The notes under the pieces are model-generated. The model searched no databases. It worked only from the letters and a program-made list of their open reading frames with translations, and was not told the origin of the DNA. From Caenorhabditis elegans (Eukaryota; Nematoda; Chromadorea; Rhabditida; Rhabditidae), in NCBI RefSeq assembly GCF_000002985.6, contig NC_003284.9, positions 6,324,001-6,388,000 on the forward strand: 64,000 nucleotides of DNA, written 5' to 3'. The position numbers and the translations under genes are program-made. Positions 24,596 to 36,758 of the stretch are shown here, in pieces. Each line of letters opens with the position of its first letter. Position 1 is the stretch's first letter.

Positions 24596-26282
24596 CTGAA
24601 AATAAACAAATACTTTGCGTAAATTCTAAAAATTCTTGTTCTATTTATCTATTTATTTGAATACAATTTTAATAACTTGGAAAAAATTAATGAAATACAC
24701 AAAAGAATCATACAAACTAATTTAGAAACTTGGTTCATAAGTGAATTTTCATTTTTAGAATAAGATGTGATCATCTTGTACAACCATGATACTATTTGTT
24801 TTATTCACATATCTGCCCATTTTTTCCCCAACACTGAACTTTTTTTAAAAGTAACTTTTATTGAGTCTACTTTTTGACAAAATATATTTTTTGCCCCTCT
24901 TATGTGACTGAGCATTTGCTCTTTTACGCTTCAATAAATCCTAATGTCTTACCTAGAGATTTTGATCTTTCTGAGAAAAGGAGTGTTCAGGAAATGTTTT
25001 AAATCTATTCTAAACTTCACCAACTTCCATGCTTCTATGTGGTGTATGTATTAACAGCGGTTCTCAAGAGATAAAATATCCTTTCACAGTAAAGATTTCC
25101 AACATTTTTCGAATTTTTCAAATTTACTTTTTCAAAATTTTTCAAAGAATGGTGTAATCTCAGGAAAAACTAGCTTCATCAATTTTTTAGTTTCAATTGC
25201 CATTCAATGGTTTTTACATTCCGTATTCTATACTGTTTTAGGAATTTAAACATTCAAAAATTCTCGAAATTGCTCAAAATGTTCATATTGTTAGAGTATT
25301 TATTATAGTAATTTTGGAAACTTGTGAATTTAGACTAAGTCCGCATTGTCGGTACTTTTGATCAGTGTAACATTGGTCTTCAAAACTGAAATACAGAGAA
25401 AAATAATGTAATTAAAGTTTTGATCACTTTTTTTAATGCAGCCTAGGTTTTTATTCATGTGTTTTATGAACCAATCCACCATCTGTATAATTGACAAAAA
25501 ATGAGTCCCACAAACTAAATGGCGCCTCGTGTTATTATTCTCTATCGCGGATACATTTCAAAGCTAGTAGTGAGGTGGCGCTCTTTTTGCTTCTTCTCTC
25601 TTTTTTTGCACTCCCAGCAGCTTCTAGCATTTTTTTCTTTTCCATGAGATTGTCGTCTACATACATGTATGTGTGTGTGTTTTTTATTCTTATATCAGTG
25701 ACGGCCAAGTTGAGGCATGCACCTCGCACACCTAGGTCTCTGGAGAGATGAGAGAAAACGGAGGATGGAGTGCTCGTTGTGAAGAGAATATCAAACTTTC
25801 ATCCGCTTTTATCAAATCCCTTTTCGCTCGAGTTTTGGCGCTCCGAAATGGTTTTCGGTTTTGTCATGCATTGCAGGCGAGCCGATTCTATTGTTAAACA
25901 GATAATCCTTTTTTTTTCAATGGATGATAACTGGAAAAAAATCCCTGAAAAATATTATTTTCTTACTTGTATACCTTTATTCGTTCCAAAAATTGTTTTG
26001 ATTTCCAAAAAAAAACTGTGATAGTTTTGTACTTACTATTTAGGAAGGAAGTACAAAGACATATAACTTTTGTATTAAGCTTCACTTGTTATTTGAAAAA
26101 TGAAGAGTTTTTTCTATTTCCATTTGTTGAACTACCTCCGCTGACCTTTTTTCAATTCAAGCTGGTTATTTCGGATCCCGAACCCTATGTTCATTTCAAG
26201 CGTTTTCCGCTTCTTTTTTCTACTAAATTTATTTTTTTTTGTTGTCGTACTTTCATATTTTTTCATCCAAATTTATTCTCAG
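24596..26282. other. Intergenic, upstream of the 194-aa gene
   Basis: AT-rich, with a GC-richer block at about 25520-25870 (containing TACATACATGTATGTGTGTG and CACCTAGGTCTCTGG) that could be promoter DNA of the plus-strand gene starting at 26316. No supported gene. Confidence 0.5.
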
Positions 26283-26315
26283 AACTTTAATGCTGCGGTT
26301 GCAGATTTAGACTTA

Positions 26316-27876
26316 ATGGACAAATCAAAAACTTTATTCGAGCGGGAGCTGGAGGTGAGCGAAAGGATTAACTTAGATTTGAATTGTTCTCTTTCCACGC
26401 TTTTTTGTTAATCTTCAAAATTGTTTAAGCTGGCAGCAATTCTTCAAGTGCCGGTCACCAAGCGCTACGGAATTGTAGAGATTGAAGAGAAGCCGCACAA
26501 GAGATATTACAGACCGGAAGTGTTGAAAATATACATGAGGTGACACATTCTTTTGAAGTTGAAGTGAATTTTTTTTCATTTCAGAAGGAACTATCCAACT
26601 TTATCTATGAGATCCGACTTAATGGATGCATTGAACAAAAATTTCCAGTCATCTACTCATGCTTATTTCAGGCACTCCAAGTGAGTTTGAACTCAGAGGT
26701 TGAAAAACTGATATATTTCAAAATTGCAAAAATTTGTAACACATGTGTTTTTATTTTTGTTAGGTAATACATAATATTTCACATAAATTTAGTGTAGACA
26801 TGACGAAACTGGACTTTGGCAAACTAGAGAAATTAGAGAAATTGACCCTGCTATAACCCCATATAATATAACTTTAAGTCTAAACTTTAAACTTAACAGA
26901 TAAAACTGTTGAGATATTTTTCAAAGGGCAATATTCAGCTGCTTTATAGTTTTATTTAAACGAACCTATGAATAATGATTTAATAAAAGCTGAAATTTGT
27001 CTAATTGACTGGAACGTGCATAACTATTTATAGTTTCCGAAACGTATTAACAACGGAAATTTTAAAAGTTCATTTTCATTAGGGTGACTATTTTGGAAAT
27101 TTGACAACTGCACTCAAGAAAATTTACAAAAATGGCAAGCGTAATTTCAAAAAGGAGAAAAAACTCGAGAAGAACCAACAGTGTTTTACTGTACTAATAT
27201 TTTTGCTTTTCATAAACATGTTTTTATGAAAATCCAAAAACTTCGATTTCTCGTGCCAAATTTTAAAGATAAACAACTCTGCTAATTGTATTTATTCAGA
27301 AATTTAAATTTTTCAGAGTCAACAAAATGCAAAATATAACCAACGGTGAGTTTATTTAACACATAACATTTTTATACGACTTGAATTTAAGCTCACAACT
27401 ATATCAAACACCTTCTATCACAATCCGGCTATTTGCGATATCATAATCGCCATTTGAAAGGGGATAATTACAAATGTAATGCTTTAAAAAGTTGTTTTTT
27501 TTATAATAACTTTATTTCCAGATGTGATCAGACGTTTTAACGCTGCTTTGAAAAACTATAATAAAGAATTGTATTTGGTACAGATTTCACATGTTTTTAC
27601 TTTTTAATTTATCACTTTCAGGTTTTCGAAAAAACCGATCACATCCACTTTCTCCACGAAATGTTGTTCATCAAGAACCTGCGAAACTATCCATTTCCTA
27701 CAAACTGGGTATCTCTTGTTGCATTACACGACAACTCTCCAAAATTCGAACGTATTCTGGCAGCTATTCGGGTTGTAACGGAATACGATGGAGATGCTGC
27801 TCCAGAGTTTGAACCGGATACAGAAGTTAACGAAGACAATGAGTTACTTCTTGCAATGTGCAAAGATTTTGATTAA
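26316..27876 (+). CDS. Uncharacterised nematode protein (about 194 aa)
   Basis: Six exons, in phase: 26316-26354, 26430-26539, 26585-26680, 27317-27345, 27522-27577, 27622-27876. The start is the ATG after the TTCTCAG acceptor at 26282; upstream in-frame residues exist, so a further 5' exon is possible. The acceptor of exon 2 (TGTTTAAG) is weak. The protein has no signal peptide and contains [18 protein letters not shown] and [10 protein letters not shown], the latter shared with the minus-strand gene at 22.4 kb. A 56-nt penultimate exon precedes a terminal exon with [10 protein letters not shown] and an acidic tail ([17 protein letters not shown]). The C-terminal half resembles the genes at 40.5 and 46.0 kb weakly. 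Function unknown. Confidence 0.68.
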
Positions 27877-30800
27877 GTTAGTTGGAAAGCCATGTTATTG
27901 CTTTAAAAAATGTATCTCAAATTTCGAAAGTTTACAAGTTCCTCATTTTATATCAATTGTCTCAATCTTGTGATGTTTTTTTACAATAATTATTCCTATT
28001 TTCTAACGTTTTTATTGTTATTATGGAATGTATTCCAATTTTTGTTTTTTAATAAAGATTATAAAGGTTTTTGAAAAAAAAAACAAAGTTTATGGTAGAT
28101 ATGCCTATATTCTTGATTTTTGCACTTTTTGAAATATGCGTGTGGCTGGAATCTTTTTGTTTTAGCGTTGATAGCTTTTCTTATTGTCAAGTTGCAAAAA
28201 TAACATCTTTATTTTTGGTCTGTAGTGTTTTTAATGAACAAAAATATTTTATAAAGCTTATCATAATGGTAAAACTTGAACCCGATTGCGAATGTGCTTT
28301 TTAGTCGTTTTGAAATTCGGATTATTTACTGTTGAGGTGGTTTATAGATGCGCTATCAAGCTCCTACAGCATTTTTTAAAGCATTTTTTAAAGTGCTGTA
28401 GAAGCTCGATAGCAGCAAACAAGTAACAGCTTCTTCCTAAACTGTGTGACGTCTTCGAATAATCTTGAGTTGTGCACGAATGCCTTGAGGTAACAGAATT
28501 TTGTCTAATACGTTTTTGAAACATTATACGAACAAAGCTGTGAATATTTTAATTGACTTACTGATTCCTGTGAAAATTGAGATCAAAAAATGTGTTCAAC
28601 AATAATACCTTTTTTTATTAAAAAAAAAACTCAAGACAACTATCACAGTATATATGTACAGCGGTCAACATATCAACATTTTTGTTGGATTCTACTGAAA
28701 CGCCAGTAACTCGAGAACAAAACACTTTTATGGAAAAGTTTTATTTTTGTTTTTACAATGTAGCACATTCATCAAATTACTCTAATAAAATTGTTATAAA
28801 ATTTTGAAACTGGGTACTTTTGAACACTGTTGAACCCTTATTTTCAAAAATATGGTTACGTTCTTCAAAACTCATTTTTGGAACATTTGTTCTTAAGAAA
28901 TATTTTTAAAATCATTTTTAACCATATTTTCATTAAAAATCAAAATTGAAAAACTTTTTAGAAGTATGGCTTTGTATTCTCGCTGTTTGAGCTATTACAA
29001 TCAAAGTTCTGCCCGCTCGAAAACATTTAAATTGAATTTAAGTTATAGAAAATGTTTTAGAAAATGTTTTCTTATCAAAACATTCCTCAAGAAAACGTTT
29101 AGTTTCTAAATTACAGAGATTTTAAAAAAGCTACCTAAAAATGGACTTGCGAGACGTTTACTGTTATATCTATATGGTCATAGTTGTGTTGGGACATTTT
29201 AGTATTTGTGAGCAAATAAAGGAAATTGTGAGCAACGATTTATCAGTGGAACTTTCTTGCTAATAGTAAATTTTGTAGTTTTAACGTTATGAGCCATTGA
29301 AAAACTTGTAAAATCGCTTTAGAAAATTGATCTTAGATAGAACATGTTAAGCACTGTACCAAATCTGAAAAGTTTTGAATTTCTCATCATTTCTCATTTT
29401 ATAATATATCAATTTTCTCAATGTTGTCTTGTAATTTTCCAAAAAAAAATTCAAAATTCTCACATTTCTATTAATATTATAAAATGTATTCCATCTTTTT
29501 CTGTTTTTATTAAAGAAATATATTTCACACACTTACATTTTCACAGACTCTTGCGGGTTTTGAAAAATCAAAGTTCGTTCTAGATGTTTCGGCTGACTTG
29601 GTTTAACTTATAATTTTTGCACTTTTTCATGAATCAATTCAAGGCTGATTTTGCAATGCGTGTGTGCCTGGAATTTCTTCTTTGGTGTTGATGTACTGAT
29701 AGATTTCCTATCCGCCTGGTCTACTACAAATTGCAGAAGTTTCATTTATATTCTGCCAGTAATGTTTTGAAGATTTAGTTTTGAGTTTACTTCAAAAACT
29801 AAGTTTCATCGGAAAGTCAAAATCTGGTGGCAAAAATTAAATTTGAGCAGAAACACATAAACATATTTTATGAGCTCTGACGTTGTTTTCAAAAGACCAA
29901 AGAACATTTTCAAACCCGGAACTAAAAGTATATTAGGTAAGACTCAAAGAGCAACAATTACTCATGCTGATTCAGATGATGATTTATCACGTGTTTAGAA
30001 ACGTGATGTTTCGTTTAGGTTGTATTGAAGTTTAGTTGAAGCCCAATATTATTTGTTTTTGCATTTTCTAACATAATTTTTTTAGTGACTGATTAGTCTG
30101 CAAAATACGAATTAAAAAAGAAAAACCGAAAAAATAAAAACCTTACATTTAACATGTAGAGCTAGTACGACGTTTGACTAATGCGGTCACTGCTACTCAC
30201 TACTTCACTACTGTTCTTCGTAAATTTTCAATATTGTAGAATCTCATAAAAATCAGACTAACTTCCAGTTGAGTTATTTCCCATAAAAGTTAAACTATTG
30301 CGGCTCCTGCCAGCAATATCACAGCAGCAACCAAATTTCTACATGATTTGGACAGTGGCCTGAGGGGTTTGGAACAAAAGTGTTTGTGTCAACTAGTAAT
30401 TTCTCGGTTTGGCAGCTTCCATGTACCGCAAATCTGAAAAATTGCTAATTTTCTTGTGGATTCATAAGTCAAATTTCTTGTCGTTTGTCATTGCAGTTTT
30501 TGGGTTTTTCAGATAATATCGTGATAAGCACCTTTGAATAAGTAAACTTTTATTATTTCAAAAGTGAGGTAGCGTCAGTGGAGATTTTTTTTGTCACATT
30601 CAAAATGTGAAAATCACTAAGTTTCATACGATTTAAAAAAAAATTTCTGGAGTTGTAAAGGTTTAAAATAACAATAGTCTAAAAGTGCCCTGTGAAACTT
30701 CATTTTTGCAAATTTCCTAAAGACACCAAAAAAATTCGACGCTTTTGTTTTTTGCCATTTTGAAAAAACACGACGTGCTTACAAATTTTTCATAAATAAA

Positions 30801-31647
30801 TACAATCAGAAGTTTAAAGTTAAAAAATTAAACATTAGTTAGTGTTAGACAAACAAAGAAACTCAGCGTTTTTAGTTTCCAAATGTCTATTTTAACTAAG
30901 ATTTGATGAAAATATCGTTTCAAAAACAAACAAATAATCATCAGCAAAGTATTATAAAAGCGCACTCACACATGTTTGGCTTTCAATATGTGGCTATAAA
31001 CCTATCAAATGCGCTCTTTATCAATTCTCGGGGGTCGTATCGTTTTGCAGCTTCAAAACATTGCGGTTAGCGTGTAATCATGCAAATCGCTGATAGTTTC
31101 TGCTGACCAACCGCAAATATATTTGCAATTCCGTCCGGAAAATTGCTTTTTTATATTTTCTGTGTTGTGTGCAAAACACACCTGTGTTTTACGGTCATTT
31201 TTCATTCGGATGTCTTGCACGTCCACAATGAAATTATCTAGAGGCATGATGAAACGTGAGGATAGTTTGAATCTTCGGCAAACTAGATTCGCCGGATCCT
31301 GGCGTGCCAGTCCCAAAACACATTTCAATTCTTTCGGGAGATTTTTCACGATAAGGAATTAGAAATGGGTGCAAAGATTCATTCAGTCCTGGTTTTCATT
31401 TCTCCTTCTTTTTGAAATCATGTTTAGCATATACCATTTAATTTAAATTATTTCATGTTGCGTTTGAGTTCAAGTTGTTCTTCTTTTTTTGGTTTTCTAT
31501 TTCAAAACGTAATTACTTAGTTTGCTGATGTTTTAAAAAATTCTGATTCTATATATGGTATTAAAATCGTCAATCTATTTTCAGAAGAACCTTAAAAAGA
31601 CTGTGAAGAAATACAACGTTAAACAAACAAGAAACCTCTATTAAAAA
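27877..31647. other. Large intergenic region (3.8 kb)
   Basis: Apart from the short inverted repeat at 28352-28413 I see no gene or named element. A slightly GC-richer patch at 31020-31370 is open on both strands, but its minus-strand frame begins without an ATG and has no splice context. Confidence 0.5.
28352..28413. repeat. Short imperfect inverted repeat (62 bp hairpin)
   Basis: Two 20-bp arms (GCTATCAAGCTCCTACAGCA at 28352-28371 and the complement of GCTATCGAGCTTCTACAGCA at 28394-28413) differ at two positions and enclose a 22-nt T/A-rich loop. The loop plus its edges contains two direct copies of GCATTTTTTAAAG. It could be the tip of a small fold-back element or a transcribed hairpin. 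Confidence 0.6.
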
Positions 31648-33424
31648 ATGCAAAGTGCTCAGAAATCAAAAACTAATGGCGATACTTCTCTATTCCTTAT
31701 GAAGGACATACCACAATATTGGTCTCCAGCTCTAAAAATTGGATCAGGGTGAGTGAAATATCATATTTTTGGACGTACAAGGTAGAAGTTGTCACTTTTA
31801 GGAGAAAGTTTTAATAAACAAATCCGAATCTTGGAAAAAAGTTCAAAAATTTGATCTTCTTATAATGTTAGTTTTTAGTTTAAAATTTCTAGTTAAAAAT
31901 CAGATTTTTTATGGTTTTCAGTCAAGAAATGATCGATTTTGTGTTACTTTTGAACATAACATTTTTAGAGCATTCGGTGAAGTAATGTTGGTGCATTCTG
32001 ATCGGTTGGACGCACGAGGAGAGCAAATACTGCATAATGAATTTGCTTTGAAAGTTATACGGTTTCCAGAGTGTGATTATCACAAAATTATCAGAGAAGT
32101 TAACACGCATACTTTGTGTCGGCATCATGATAATGTGCTCTTTATTGGTTCAATCTATTGTCAGACGTTTCAACAAGGGCTCAGAGTTCAGGCAAGACTT
32201 TTGAAAAACTGTTTTATGATGATTTTAGAGAATGCATGTTTTTCATAAAATGCATGTTTTGGTTGTATACTGTTTTATCGGAAAATTACCAACGGACAAA
32301 AAAGTTCATACATTTTTCTAGTGTGTTTTATTAATTTTCACATAACTTTTTTAAATATTGAATTTAGTTAAACATTGTCAAAGTTGAAAAATGGAATACT
32401 TTACCCAATTGAAAATTTGCAGATGTGTCTAGAGTATGCTGCATTGAGCGACTTATCACTTCTCGCCTCATCAGAAACATTCGAGAGTCATGTTGCCTAT
32501 ATTTGTAAAAATGTACGTAATCCAACCAGTTTACACATTAATTTTGATATTACAGTTGATATCAGCGCTTATACATATTCACAATTTGGGAATTGTTCAT
32601 GGAGACTTGAGTGTTAAAAATATATTAATGACTCACGAAGGTGTTGTGAAACTTTGTAAGTTTGAATTCATCTGGAAATTGTTTTAATCATTTTTTTCAG
32701 CTGATTTCGGAATGGCTAATACATTTGAGCAAACGAGAAAATCAAAAAATCAATCAATTTTAGGAACTCCAGGGTTTGTAAGTGTTGTTGTATTTTTATT
32801 TGAAATGTGGAAGAACATCGTTTTCATATTCCATCAAAATTTTGACAAGAGAACAAATTTTAAAACATTTGTAAAATATTATACTGTTTGAAACAAACAA
32901 GACTAAAATATTAAGTAAGAATAATCTTGTACTTTCAGATAGCTCCAGAAATCATCAATTTGCAAGGTTACGACGGAAAAGCAGATCTATGGGGTCTAGG
33001 TATTCTGTCACTTTTTCTTCTCAAGGGAGAGAATCCGTTCAAAAAATGTACTCAGTTTGATCTAGAATCGGTATGAATTATTGTTAAGATGCCATCTAAA
33101 AGATCTATTTTTCAGTATAAAGTCTCAATATCCGAGAGTTTCTACCCAGACTACAGCAATTACTCAACCCCGCTTCAGGTGAAAAAAATGATGTATAAAA
33201 ATTATTGTTTTTTTTTATTTTAGGAATTTATGTCATCTTTGAAAGATTACAACCCAGAATTTCGGTCATCAGCGCTTCACGCCTCATCACAAACATATCT
33301 TAAGACCAGTTGCTCACAAAGTGAAATTTTGAATTATTATAAACGGCTGAGAAGAACACGTGGGATGGATCTGCCGTGGCCAGAAGAAATTCATACTTTT
33401 TCTGTTCCAGTAAGCTTGGAATAA
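31648..33424 (+). CDS. Protein kinase, probable Ser/Thr type (328 aa)
   Basis: Eight exons, in phase: 31648-31748, 31969-32191, 32423-32512, 32556-32655, 32701-32777, 32939-33070, 33116-33178, 33224-33424. A complete minimal kinase domain is visible: the Gly loop GSGAFGEV, NEFALKVI with the ATP lysine, REVNTHTLCRHHDNVL with the helix-C Glu, HGDLSVKNIL (catalytic Asp and Asn present; the usual HRD Arg is Gly), DFG, the activation segment ILGTPGFIAPEII, and DLWGLGIL. It is therefore probably active, but lacks the Arg used by activation-loop-phosphorylated kinases. Intron 2 starts with GC rather than GT (CAG|GCAAGA). The last exon contains a good donor at 33410 that would allow an alternative end using 34015-34053 in phase. 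Exact group not assigned. Confidence 0.86.
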
Positions 33425-33781
33425 TTTTAATTGGAGTTTGGTAAATCTAATTTTTTAAATGGTATTTTCTCATTGGCCTGTGTTCAATTTTCATTTTTTT
33501 TTTTTCAAGATTATGTAATTTTCACAAATGACAACTATCATACGGTTTGATTTGAGCTTCAACACGCTTGATTATATTTTAGTTTTCTCCCAGCTTCATA
33601 TTAAATATGTATCTTTAAAACGGTTTCTATAACATATTTTATCAGCACATAACTTCAATTTCACAATTCAAACAATAATAAACCCGATAATAAACCATTT
33701 CGATCTGTTTCGAATCTGTTCTTCCTTCCTTCGCCGTCGTCGTCGTCTAGTCCCGAATCCCTTCCGATCGTCCCAATCCAC

Positions 33782-33850
33782 CCATCCATCCATCCATCCA
33801 TCCATCCATCCATCCATCCATCCATCCATCCATCCATCCATCCATCCATC
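33782..33850. repeat. (CCAT)n microsatellite, about 17 units
   Basis: Uninterrupted tetranucleotide run of CCAT. On the minus strand it reads as an artificial MDGW repeat, which explains the spurious open frames there. It lies inside the possible alternative last intron of the kinase gene. Confidence 0.95.
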
Positions 33851-33883
33851 CCAATCGTCCTGATACTTCCATCCATTGTACTT

Positions 33884-33904
33884 CATCTATAAAAAATTGT
33901 AGTT
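33884..33904 (+). promoter_or_regulatory. TATA-containing motif, copy 1 of 2
   Basis: CATCTATAAAAAATTGTAGT followed by T is repeated exactly at 35172-35192. TATAAAAA at 33888-33895 could be a core promoter for the exon-like stretch starting at 34015. Function inferred only. Confidence 0.35.
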
Positions 33905-35171
33905 AACTTGAAGCATCAAAAAACATCCTTACAAACTTGGATTGTCTTCTTCCATTTTCTACCATCCTTCACTTATCGTCGTTTGATTGAGATGTGTAAA
34001 AAATTACATTTTAGTTGATGATAAAAGGAGAACGGTTCTTGAAAGGGAAATAAAGAAAAGAGATAATTGTGAACCAGTCTATTCAAGCAAGGTAATTGTT
34101 ATGGAGACAGGATGGGGAAAAAAATTTTTCAGGGCCCAGAATTGGTCAAAAAATCAAGAAACATTAAGAAATAGCTTTTCGGTGAATATTTTAGGTCAGA
34201 AACAAAATTAAGTGCAATTTTTTAATTTGAAGATATTTTTTAAGATCTAAATTAGAAATTACAAAAATTTGACAAAATTGATCATTTTTTGCTCAAATTG
34301 TTGTTTTCTTTAAAACCTTTTATGCAAATGCTGTGTTTTTTCCTGTTTTTTTGTTTTCTATTGAATTTTTACACTTTGAAAATCATACAAATATCAAGCA
34401 AACTGCTTTTAAAAATAAGCTTTTTTTAAATTTCGAGTTTTGAAGAAAAATAGCTCTTGATGGGTTGGCTCAAAAAACAAGAAATAAAGAAGCAAGATTA
34501 CTTAACGAAATGTCAAGGAACCTAGAAGTTAACGAATTAAGAGCTAAGATTGAGGATGGGGACAAACAGATAAAAAGAGGATGAATGACAGAAAATCTTT
34601 AGGTGATGGGCAGGGCCTGCAGACGGTGTTGGCAAAGATCTCTAGCAGGTGAGCCTGTGAAGATGCAAACAACATAACCGCTTTTTATCCTAAATTTTTT
34701 GGCATCGTTATTTTCACCTCTCTTTTGTGCAAGTTGTTTGTGCATGGCTAAATGGCAGATGTTATCTCCAGATGTTATGGCGTACTGACAGAGAAATTGT
34801 ATTTATATAGCATTCAAGATGTACCAAGTATGCTTATGTCCCAACTATCAGGTCTTCAATTTCACCATCTCCAATCTTTATGACGTATCAATCGTAAGGG
34901 CTCCTGTTATTTAATGATCGCACGTGACAGAGGTTCAATGTGCTCGTCTGCCTCTAGTTTTTTTGTAGTGATATTTTTCAAGTGTCCATTTTCAAATGGA
35001 ATTCGATTCATTTGGAATTCTGAAAGTGAGCTAAAATACTTTTTTAGTTATAGTTATAGATAGTTATAGACAGTCTTGGAGTTAAGTTAACAACTATATA
35101 TTATACACAAGAAAAATAATAACATCGCATCTTTCACGTTTTCATCATCATCTTTCGCTTTATAGTTGCTC

Positions 35172-35192
35172 CATCTATAAAAAATTGTAGTT
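35172..35192 (+). promoter_or_regulatory. TATA-containing motif, copy 2 of 2
   Basis: Exact second copy of the 21-bp motif at 33884-33904, with TATAAAAA at 35176-35183. No supported exon follows. Confidence 0.3.
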
Positions 35193-35877
35193 TAGTTCCT
35201 CAGAAGTGAGGAGTCGATGCACGAAATGTAGAATAAAATGTAAAATGCTCCCAACCTTGACACAACGCTTGCAAAATTTGTATACATCCACTTTTCTAAA
35301 TTTAAACAATCATCCGTATGACGACATTTATTTAAAATACTATAATGAACACAAAGCAGAATATTTTATTGAACCAAGCGAATTTATAATTTTTATTACA
35401 TATACGATTATAGAACCATTTATTGAAAAAATTGTTATTTACACAAGTAGCTAAAATCAACAATTATAGTTTGGAGCGTTTTACAAATTCAGCTTTTGCC
35501 TCGACGCCTGAAAATGATTTTTTTGTTAAAATTAAAATCAAAAATGTTATCCAATTTTTCAGAAATTCAATTTGAAGGTAGAGTATCGTCAGTAAAGACT
35601 TTCGTTAAAGATACAACCGTAACATTTAAGCATACACTAAACGTAATAAAATGGCGTTGTGTGTTTGTGTCAAAAAATTAGGCCTAAGTTTGTGAAATCT
35701 AGGCAAAATGTAGCTGATTTTTTAAATGAATGCTGTTTAAATTTTTCTTGTGAAATGCTGTATTTTTTAATATTTTCACTTTTAGAGAAGTTTAAATAAT
35801 GTTGCTGGTTTGAGACCCTAAAATTTTAAAATATAAGTAGTTACAACATTTCAAAAATGGTAAATGAAACTTTTTCA

Positions 35878-36758
35878 TTATTGACAACAGAACTTACAAC
35901 TGCACACTCCTTCGACATCCTGATACACGTTCCAGTCATATCCTTTTCCACACTCATTACAAACCATCGTCACGACATCCCATTTCATTTTGGACAGAAT
36001 ATACTCAACTGTGACATCACCAAGTTGTGCAACAAAAGGTGTTACAAAAACTCCAGCCACAATAGCACCGAAAACTGTCCCAATGCCGGGAAGAACAGCG
36101 GTACCAATCGCACTACCTAGAAAACAGTTAGTTGTTTGAAACCATAACTATTTTTGAGTACCAGCATATGCCGAAGCTGATCCAGCAGAGTATTCTCCTA
36201 CTTTCGTTGCCAGAACTTCGACCGTATTCCGTGTTGTGTTATGATCAATATCTTTCTTTACTTCTTTGGAAATTTGATAAGCTTCGAAAAGTAATGTAGC
36301 AGCTGCGAAAGCAGGAGCAATTTGATTGGTTTTTTCAGCAACCTTCCCAAGTATTCCAAAAATTTGTGCAGTTATCGGGTTTATTTTTATGTGTGGATCA
36401 GTCACTCCTGTTATAGCTTTATTGATGTTTATATGATTGAAATTCACGTTTCCATGAGGACGATCAAATCGAACCCACCACTTTGGGTTTCCTAGTTTTG
36501 ATATGTGAGCCTTATCAAAAAAGTTTACAATGTTTGAGTTTCTGCCATTTGTTTTAATGATATATTTTGTCCAATTCCGGTGAGTAGCAACAACAAATCC
36601 TCGAAGGCCGTCAGCAATAATTGGATGCAACTGGAAATACAGATTTTTTAGATTACTACATATATTTTTTCAACGTATATATATATATATATATATAAAC
36701 AGACTTTTTCAATATGTTCCTGACTCCACTGATTCAAAAAGTTCATGCTTGAATTCAT
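35878..36758 (-). CDS. Uncharacterised protein: RFDRPH/DPH block, glycine-zipper segment, Cys-rich tail (253 aa)
   Basis: Three exons, in phase: 36758-36705, 36630-36162, 36116-35878; ATG directly after TGTTTTTCAG. After a helical N-terminus (MNSSMNFLNQW) comes a compact block of conserved-looking polar residues (WWVRFDRPHGNVNFNHININ then TGVTDPHIKI, about residues 68-100). I associate this block from memory with bacterial secreted or polymorphic-type proteins, but I cannot name the family securely. A Gly/Ala-rich hydrophobic stretch follows across the exon 2/3 junction (AGSAIGTAVLPGIGTVFGAI), a glycine-zipper-like segment that could insert in a membrane. The C-terminus is CNECGKGYDW...CSCKFCC, a possible metal-binding or disulphide tail. 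No signal peptide is seen. Intron 1 contains an AT microsatellite. Horizontal acquisition is possible but unproven. Confidence 0.75.
36675..36697. repeat. (TA)n microsatellite in intron 1 of the 253-aa gene
   Basis: A run of about 11 TA units within the 74-nt intron between 36704 and 36631. Confidence 0.9.

Larger units (their letters stand above)
33425..35877. other. Intergenic with microsatellites, duplicated TATA-like motif and possible small exons
   Basis: Contains (CGT)n at about 33732-33747 and (CCAT)n at 33782-33850; a 21-bp identical motif with a TATA box at 33884-33904 and 35172-35192; and two exon-like stretches at 34015-34091 and 34133-34174, separated by a 41-nt GT-AG intron. No complete gene can be supported. 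Confidence 0.5.

Noticed and set aside
31053-31362. Protein-like open frames on both strands at 31.05-31.36 kb
   Set aside because: The minus frame opens with GTG instead of ATG and neither strand has splice signals linking it to other exons; not enough to call a gene.
33661-33886. Minus-strand frames with a repeated MDGW motif
   Set aside because: Translation of the (CCAT)n microsatellite.
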